From Struthio camelus (Eukaryota; Chordata; Aves; Struthioniformes; Struthionidae): a stretch of DNA of 64,000 nucleotides. Where the stretch lies: the NCBI RefSeq assembly GCF_040807025.1, contig NC_090943.1:143942764-144006763 (forward strand), in the 5' to 3' direction. Under the pieces are notes generated by a model. The model made no database searches. It saw only the letters and a program-made list of their open reading frames with translations, and was not told the DNA's origin. Below are positions 56,701-64,000 of the stretch, piece after piece. The translations under genes were made by a program, and so were the position numbers. Every line of letters begins with the position of its first letter. Position 1 is the stretch's first letter.

Positions 56701-59700
56701 TAGATTTTTGAACCAGTGACTGGGCAATGATAATGTATGATGTGAGGTACAAGGATTTGTAAGAAATCACTTTCTTTTCACTAACATTACCACACTAATA
56801 TATTTAACATAGACATTTACATGCTTTGCATTTTAAGTGCCTCTGAAATTCAAGCACCAAGCCTGCACATTTCAGCAGCACCATCAGATGTAATGAGTTA
56901 TGGTACTATCGGCATGTTGATAAGCTATAGCCCAAAGAAGAACAAGAAGGAAGTATAAAAAATATGGCCAGAGGATGGGATAAAATTATCAGCGAGTGTG
57001 TTTTCCTGTTTGGTTTTAATCTACATTTAATTAAATTCTTATCTTCTGTGTACTTATGGTCGCATTTGAATGGCGAGACTGCATTCATTATGAATGGTAA
57101 AACTTAACTCGGAGAACATTTCATGTGGCTTCTTTAAAAAAAAGGAAAAGGAAAATACTGTCTTTATTCTTTACACTTAGGTCTTTTTTAAATAGGGTTA
57201 AGTTACTTTGGGCTGAAATGCTCTTCTGCACTTAACCTTTAGGTTAACTGATTTCTAAAGTTAGTGTTTAATCAATTTTTTAAAATATGTAATTTGGAAA
57301 TATTAATATCAAAATTTTGTTTCAATGAAGGCAGCATTAGGGGAGTAGTGAAATGCACTAAAGAAAGGTCATCTTCTTTCTTAAAAACAGACAACAATAA
57401 CAGAAAGTTTGCATTGGTAATATAAAATGGGTGCATTAGGTTGCATCCAGAATGACTTTTGGCCATTAAAATAACCCAGTCTTTCTTTGGAATTAATAAG
57501 ATGATAGATAGTTTAAAAAAAAAAAAAAAACTGAAAAATTACTTACGAACATTTTAGTTTGTATTATTGTTTTTTATATTTTCCAGATCACTGGGCTGAC
57601 CGTGCAGTCCTCCTTGGGAAAAACTCCACGTTTTGTAAATAATTGTAGAAATAAAGAGGGAAGATTTGGGTACTTTGTTTTCCTTATGAGTTTCAAAGGT
57701 ATTTTGGGGGGCGGAGGACAAGTAAGATGGGAAATGACACTACCAGCACAAAAATATTATCTAGGCTAAATTACTAAAAGATATAACAAAAACAAAGTGA
57801 AACAAAATAGAAAGCCTTCTACATGTACTTATCAGTCAGTACAGCAACTATTACACCATATATATTTTTAAAACATTCCATTTAGCTATCCTTTTCCAAG
57901 AGATGCTATCTTGCAATGCAAAATCATATGACACTGTGTCAGAAATATCCCTGTGACTTTCATATTGCATACATTCATTTTCTTTCTTTGAAGGGCCTAT
58001 CCCCAAGACACTTTAAGGACATCTGAGAGGTACAACGCATTCATGCAAACCCAAGCTCTACCAAAATGAAACATCCTCAAATTAAAAATACTCCTACACT
58101 ACTGAATGCCCCTTTCCCTGAGCTAACCTCAACAAAAATCCTTGAAAATCAGCTCTGAAGCGTGGGTTGATGGTTTACAAATATGGGAGCTACTGCAGGT
58201 AGAACTCAGGGTCACAGGTCCTACTGAGAAAATGAAAATAACATTTGCCCCAGAGCATAATTGTTTTCTTGCTCATCTGGCTATGGATTTTCAACTCCTC
58301 CCAACCAACTTGCCCCAGAAGCTGGGATTCTAGCTCCTTTTCCTTCTTGCTTCCCCATTCTTCACGTATTCCACTACTGATAATAGATAAAGGAAAGGGG
58401 GAAAGGCAGGAAGGAAATGAAAAGTTTGGGAGAAACGAAAGATTCAAAGGTGCCTTTTACATTTGTTCTTTAGCTAAAAAAAAAACCACACACACCAAAA
58501 AGTACTAATTTTACATGGAGTTTCTATTGCTGAAATGCAAACTTTGTCGCTTTTGTCTCTTCCACTGCAAAAATAAGCAGTATTTGAAAAAAATTCTAAG
58601 TGCCTACACACATTTTAAACTTTATAAATCATGTTCAATGTGTTTTTAGAACCCAGTGGATTCTTTGAAGCTGTACTATTACTGCAGAGTTTTGCCTGAT
58701 AAAAGGCTAGCTGAACTCTGACTCAGCTAGCAGTTCCATGTAGAATATATTGCAGTATTCTGATTTTCAGATTTAGAAACAGGAATAACTCCAGCAAGGT
58801 CCTCATCCAGAACAAAAAATTGCAATTATTTCATTAGGTGAACATAATAAAGCATAAACATATCAAATAAAGAGCACCCTCACTGAGCTTTAATAACGAT
58901 TCTGAGACTGCTAATCTGAGTCAGCTCTCTTCTGTCACCATTGCTGGGGGAAAAACAGTTGTAATTTCTTCCACTGGTATCCAGCCATGTATCGACATTA
59001 CCAGAATTTGTCTGTTTTAAGCTATTCACCCGCTAATTCACAACTGAACCATAATTTAGGCTTAAGTAAATCACTTCACTGCCTCTGTCAGATCCGTTTT
59101 GAGAGACAACACAGTCCTGGATTAATCCTTTAAACACTTAGATATGTAACTATGGCACTGAAACAAGGAAGGTAGTTGTCCTGGGTTTCCTGTTCTCACT
59201 GAGATCTTAGGTAAGCTGAATCGCTCTCTCAAAATGCCTGTCTCTGCACAGGGATTATACGCAGAGTCTGGCTGACAGTGATCCCAATTTCGGTGCCTCA
59301 GATACATGTCTAAAATTAGGGGGAATCTGGGCCACAGAGCTTGGTACAATTGCCGTTCTGAAGAGATCAGAGCACATTTTTCTTCGCTGGCTCTTCAGAT
59401 GGCACTGTGCGCTTCTGCATGGAGGTGATTAGATGGAACAGTCTGAGAGAGACATAGGAACAAAAGTTACACAGAAAATATCAGTTTGAAAAAGAATCAA
59501 TTACTACTCCCTTAGATTTAGGAACTGTATTACTGTAGTCACTTTCCTATGCATTTCATATAACTTAGAAGGAGCGCTTGTGGGATGTCATGAGAGCGCT
59601 TGGAAAATATATTGGTAAAATCTGCTAAAAACTTCAGTTGCAGCACTTTGTCTGTAAATCTATTTTATTGCTATTAGCTATGTTGGTGTAAAAATACCCA

Positions 59701-59860
59701 CTCAAGATGAAAAAAAAATTGTATATATAGCCAGTTAATCAATTGCATAACTTTTCTAAAAATGTCTTCAGCATGATGATATTAGGCAACTGTGAACCTG
59801 TTCGCTTCCAGCTCTGCTGTCAGTGCTATGATATAAAGAATGCCAGCAGGATGTTCCAGT
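53791..59860. other. ZFPM2 intronic DNA, no supported gene
   Basis: AT-rich noncoding sequence. It contains a possible solo LTR at about 56084-56415 and an A-run near 57516-57530. Open frames of 60-88 codons look like chance. Confidence 0.5.
56084..56415. mobile_element. Possible solo LTR of an endogenous retrovirus
   Basis: A block of about 330 bp with different composition begins TGTAGCAATTCGC and could end ...AGTCA. It has a promoter-like ATAAAAG, a later CCAAT, and an abrupt change from AT-rich to GC-rich sequence, as in many avian LTRs. I find no internal retroviral genes, no clear target-site duplication and no poly(A) hexamer at the expected place. The call rests on overall appearance and is weak. 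Confidence 0.28.
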
Positions 59861-59866
59861 AAGCTA

Positions 59867-59880
59867 CTGCCACCTGCTCC
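59867..59880 (-). promoter_or_regulatory. CTCF-like motif
   Basis: The minus strand reads GGAGCAGGTGGCAG, matching the CTCF core CCASYAGRKGGCRS at 12 of 14 positions (the first two differ). It sits at the edge of a GC-richer patch. One such match is expected by chance in a window this size. Confidence 0.25.
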
Positions 59881-59883
59881 ACT

Positions 59884-60345
59884 TTGGAAAAAGAAGTCTC
59901 TTTTTTTGGCAGTCATCAGATGTCATACCCTGTGCCCACTGGCAAGAATGATGATGACTTTTCACCATGGTCTCCTTCATTCAAGAAAGTCTTAAAAAAA
60001 AGAGCTCTGATAGGGAGAGGAAATAAAAGAGTTGCAATGCGGGATCAAAGGACTCATAGTGGAGCACGCACGACGAAAGCGTGCCCGTGCAGGAAGGTTT
60101 CCATCACCAAGCTAGGTTCAGTGAAAACTCCAGCTGTCTTACTGCTCACAGAGGACAGTGACCCGGGGTCTGAGTGGGTCCCCAGTAAACTGGGCTCTGG
60201 GCAGCAAAGCGATCCCCATCTGGAGACAGTACAGTGCCTCAGTGGGAGTTTTTCCCACTTCACTCCAGCTATCTTTGTGTTTCTTTATATACACGCGTAT
60301 CGAGAGTACGGTGTCCAACCAGATGAAACCATCACAGGAAACTAG
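59884..60345 (+). other. 153-codon open frame, unrecognised
   Basis: This is the longest open frame in the window outside ZFPM2. It starts MEKEVSFFGSHQMSYPVPTG, has a basic middle (RGNKRVAMRDQRTHSGARTT) and a hydrophobic stretch near the end. I recognise no domain. Three other frames (69-116 codons, both strands) overlap it, and the sequence is GC-richer than its surroundings, so chance openness is likely. It could instead be an exon or remnant of a transcript I cannot identify. An extremely AT-rich segment follows at about 60505-60595. Confidence 0.12.
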
Positions 60346-60480
60346 GGGTGGGCAGCAAGTTGTTTGTCCCCTGACAGTGTCCCCAACCACAGGGATGCAC
60401 AAAGGCAGAGATGTGGCCCTGAAGGCAGGGAATCAGGAGCAACTGTATTTCAGTGGTCTGTTGCCTGTTTTGCTAACTAT

Positions 60481-62279
60481 ACTTCCTCGATTGGTAGGCA
60501 TGAATTAATTAATTCTTTATTAATACTTTTATTATTTTATTATTTATTATATATTTATTATTTAGTATTAATACTCAAATTAATACTTTGTCTTCTGAGC
60601 CCTAAGAAGTGAAAGAAACTGAATTTGTTCAACTGAGGGAGTTATCTGCTGATTAATGACAGTCCAGTATGATGGAATATCATCCTAATCACATTGCACA
60701 CTGACCAAATAATACTATAAATGAAGGGGAAAGAGCATTTGCTTTTTTAATAGCTATAGCAACTGGGCTTGAGATTGGCAATTTTAGCAGTATTATGCTA
60801 AACTAACACACATGCATCTACCATAAGCCTAATGTACTGATTTTAATAGGCAATGCTGGCATTAAATGCTGTACTATATTGGGGCAGGCCTGTTCTTTGT
60901 ATTTATATATTTTTAATGTGCACAGGCACTTACATGCACTGCATTTTTACTTCACAGGGATTTTTACTGGAGTAAGAAGTGCAGGTATGCCCTGTGAATG
61001 TTTCAGTGTATGTATAAAGAAAAACAAAAAGAGAGCTATTATACTATTCTTACTGTTCATGGACGAAAGCATGACTGTAACTCATGAAAAGTGAAATAGA
61101 GAGTTATGATAAACCTGCCCTCACAAGACAACCGTGATAATAAATCAAGTATATAAACCCAGACACAAACCACACTCCATAATTCCTTGCAAAGTCTAAG
61201 ACTGCACTTTGTTTTCAAGGCAGAACTTCCTTTTTATGGCAAAAAGTCAATTTTTTGTCATACTGAAATAAAATAGAAGTAGCTATTGTTCCATTTATTT
61301 GTAATTATACCTTCACACAATATTATGTGCAAGAAGTATTTGAATGATTGCAAATTCACGACAGAAGTTGCTGTGTAAAAAAACAACCTTCACTTTAGTA
61401 TTAACAAATACTAAAGCTGTTTTTTGTTTCAGATTTCTCTATTTCTTAGGTATTTTGAGGAAAAAAAAACTCTTCAATTTTGTACAAAGTTGGCACTTTT
61501 TCTCTGTTCCTGACTTTTTTTTCATAACACAGATACTTTAAAATACCCAAGCCAAAACCAGTTCTGCCACATACCTACTGAGACTTAATGAAATCAGCCA
61601 ATAATAGTATTCCACGATGGTCCAGTTCCTACAGCTTGTCACGTTTGCTGTGTTATTCAGCACTGTCATCATTTTAGCACCACATCTGATTATGATTCTT
61701 TCCAATAGTAATCATCAACCTGGACTCAAACTGGCTAGGTTTTGTGAGACTCTCTTCTTCATTACTAAGAATTCATCTTGTTCACAGATCTTTATGTTTT
61801 TAATTTAAAAAGCATTAACTAACACATTTGAATGGTTTATATGCCTGCATTAAAGTGTGTGAATTATTTTTGACAATTGCTAGCCTCCTTCTTAATATCT
61901 AGAATGTAAATAAAAGTTGCCTTGTTTTACTTTGAACTAATTTATCTGTATAGGACAGATCCTGCTTTTTTTCTCCAGTCACAGTTCTCACTGACTCGAA
62001 ATTTCAGTGTTTGAGTAAGGATTGTAAGCTCAGGCAGAGGAAATTCCCACCTGCAATGAACCACAGTTACAGCTTCACTGTTCCTCACATGCGTGTGTAA
62101 AAGCTAGATGTGAATAAGTCTTTCACATCACAAATTCAACTATCAAAAATGATTTAAAAAAAAAGGAAAATAGAAAAAGGAAAGGAAAATCTATGTCCAA
62201 TAATACATGTGACTGAGCTAAGTTCACTGGCTTCTACTAAGCGCTCATTACACTGCAAAAAGCTAAGCTTTCAACCCTT
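60481..62279. other. ZFPM2 intronic DNA, AT-rich, nothing recognised
   Basis: The stretch begins with a TTAT/ATTA-rich low-complexity segment (60505-60595). The remainder has frequent stops in all frames and no recognisable repeat or gene. Confidence 0.55.
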
Positions 62280-62730
62280 TGTGGTTGATCAGGAGCCCAC
62301 CCCGCACTGATGAGTATCAGCCCTCCTTGGAGGCTGAGGCACACCTTCTCCTGCCCGGCCTCTGGCGACGCACGTCCCTGGGCCTGGAGCCACCAGCCCA
62401 GTGCAGCACCGAGCCCGGCAGTGTACCTCCTCAGCAGTGTGACCTGAGGCAACCAGGACCCGCTTGACTTCTGCACTGCACATGGGCTTCTCACGCAGCA
62501 CTGGTTCAGTATCTCACTCCTTTTCTTCAAGGGTCTCAAAAGCCTGAGTCCAGGACGTGCGAAAAACATCCAGGTTTCAGACTGAAGACTGCAGTCAGCA
62601 ACTGCCCTCCCCAGGCACACTGGCCTTCTTGTGAGTGCCTTAGACTTTCCTTGGAGGCCAATCTGAAAAACACAGTCACCTCCCACAGGTAAGAAGGATC
62701 ACTGCCATCCTTCCCACAGCCTACCACAAG
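62280..62730. other. GC-rich patch, unexplained
   Basis: A sharply bounded GC-rich island of about 450 bp in AT-rich intron. Open frames occur on both strands, the longest 149 codons on the minus strand at 62237-62686. The predicted peptides are leucine-, glycine- and arginine-rich, with no domain I recognise. Candidate explanations are an unrecognised LTR or other inserted sequence, or a short regulatory island. Confidence 0.3.
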
Positions 62731-64000
62731 CACAAGGGGAGCTGCATTCTTCAGGATAAACATGAGACACCATTTACACTTTCAACTCTCTCCCAAACAA
62801 AACCCACATCAAAATTACATGCAACAGTGCAAAAATAATTCTTACTAGGAAGGAAATAAAAAACAGTTAAGTATGCAGGGTAGATGATAGTCATATTAGT
62901 GAGTACATTAGTGTACCTGAGTGCTTGAGTACTGCACTTGAGAATCACATGAAAGGGTCTTACACAGTCCTGAATAAAACAGCACAAAGTCCTTGCTCCT
63001 TCCCTCCATTTTCTGCTGAGGTTCCCAATATGAACCAGTCGCAGTTGCTTGTTCTGGTATTACAGCTTCTTACTTTTCACCATGCATAGCATCATAAATG
63101 CATCCATTCAGGACATCACAGAGCACCAAACGCTTAATTTCTCCCGAATCATATGGATCATTGCAGGGCATCATTGACTAGAAAGTGCTAGGAAAACCTA
63201 CCTATTGCTACACAAGGGAAAGACATTGGACAGTAAAAGTAAATTAGTGCATTGTTGTATTTTCAGTCACTACGGATTTGCTCTGCCTGTTCTCTACCCT
63301 TCGCAAGAGCTGCTGACACAGATATCTGGAATAGCTTCATTATGTACATGAGGTTTAAATGTAATAGACATGTGGAAATCATCACAGTGTTCTATGCAAA
63401 CTTATATAAGTGACGGTGGAGTATATGGGCCCGGGCGAGAGGGCTGGCAGGCTCTGCCCCACAGACAGAATTAAGACTTCAAGTGAGAAATAAGTAGTTC
63501 AAACAAATTAACTCCAAAGGGCAAAAAAATCTTGGCTTAATACAAATTTTCTAAAATTCAAAGTAAAGAAATACCAGGGAGGTCTAGAACTGTTGTCACG
63601 CTATGGTTGCCTCTCCTGTTTTCAAGATAGATATATAGGTCCTTAAATTTTGGGGCAGAAAAAGTAATTTTGAAATGATGCATTATAATATAGGTGTATT
63701 TTTGGTTTGTGAGAAAGGTAGTTTTGCAACAGTGGAGAGGCAAATTAGCTGTTTTCATTTGCAGTTTAAAATAGAAGGTCACACGGGGTGTAGGATGCAC
63801 TGCTTTATTGTTCTATATAAAGTATCAAATTGTGTTATTATTTAATGTATCCTTTGAATTATGATGTCATCCTACTGACAATTTGTTTAATAGCACAGAT
63901 GAAAAGGCTTACTGACAATTTTTGATATAAATAAATACTATTATAATTTTTGAATTGTATTCTAAAGCATATGGAATATATATTTTATCTTAATAGGAAC
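62731..64000. other. ZFPM2 intronic DNA at window end
   Basis: AT-rich noncoding sequence with no recognised feature. The gene presumably continues beyond the window on the minus strand, because the exons encoding residues 1-177 are not seen here. Confidence 0.5.

Noticed and set aside
20354..64000. Search for the canonical ZFPM2 exon encoding the WLLDVTW/CIVYSK region
   Set aside because: Reading for its minus-strand coding pattern gave no hit; it probably lies beyond the window. A systematic tblastn would confirm.

Overview
The window is vertebrate nuclear DNA, most likely from a bird or another sauropsid. It is AT-rich, intron-dominated and sparse in repeats. The one family-level repeat I recognise with fair confidence is a decayed CR1-type LINE 3' end. 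It carries the 3' part of one gene on the minus strand: ZFPM2 (FOG-2, Friend of GATA 2), a multi-zinc-finger cofactor of GATA4/5/6. Three canonical coding exons are seen with exact splice sites: 18200-18406 (207 nt), 13433-13657 (225 nt) and the large terminal exon 7608-10099. Phases join without a break. The encoded residues number consistently with about 178-1151 of the 1151-residue human protein as I remember it, with no net insertion or deletion. All eight zinc fingers, the CtBP-binding PIDLS motif, a basic nuclear-localisation patch and four SUMO-type lysines are intact.

Layout. 1-6611: intergenic DNA downstream of the gene, with nothing recognised. 6612-7607: ZFPM2 3' UTR, ending at an AATAAA (minus strand, 6638-6633) followed by a GU-rich element; it holds candidate miR-200b/c/429, miR-130/301 and miR-17-family sites. 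7608-18406: the last three coding exons with introns of about 3.3 and 4.5 kb. 18407-64000: what appears to be part of the very long intron upstream of the PR-like-domain exon. I could not find the canonical preceding exon (encoding the WLLDVTW region) in the window; it presumably lies beyond 64000.

Two features of that intron stand out. First, 20265-20353 (minus) is an 89-nt exon-like open segment with a strong polypyrimidine/AG acceptor and a near-consensus GTGAGTAA donor. Its phase joins exactly to the next ZFPM2 exon, and its peptide does not match the canonical preceding exon. Second, 30220-30860 is an intense CpG island with (GGC)10, an NRF1-like site and a full CTCF core match, about 12 kb upstream of the 207-nt exon. 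Together they suggest, but do not prove, an internal promoter and alternative first exon(s) making an N-terminally distinct FOG-2. Such a form would lack the N-terminal NuRD-recruiting motif but keep every zinc finger and the CtBP motif. RNA data would decide this.

The rest is noncoding: simple repeats, a few degraded transposon remnants (CR1, possible TIR DNA elements, a possible solo LTR) and three GC-richer patches I cannot explain (53440-53790, 59860-60480, 62280-62730). I see no tRNA, rRNA, CRISPR array or second protein-coding gene. Apart from the alternative-isoform hypothesis I find no evidence of a new biological system.
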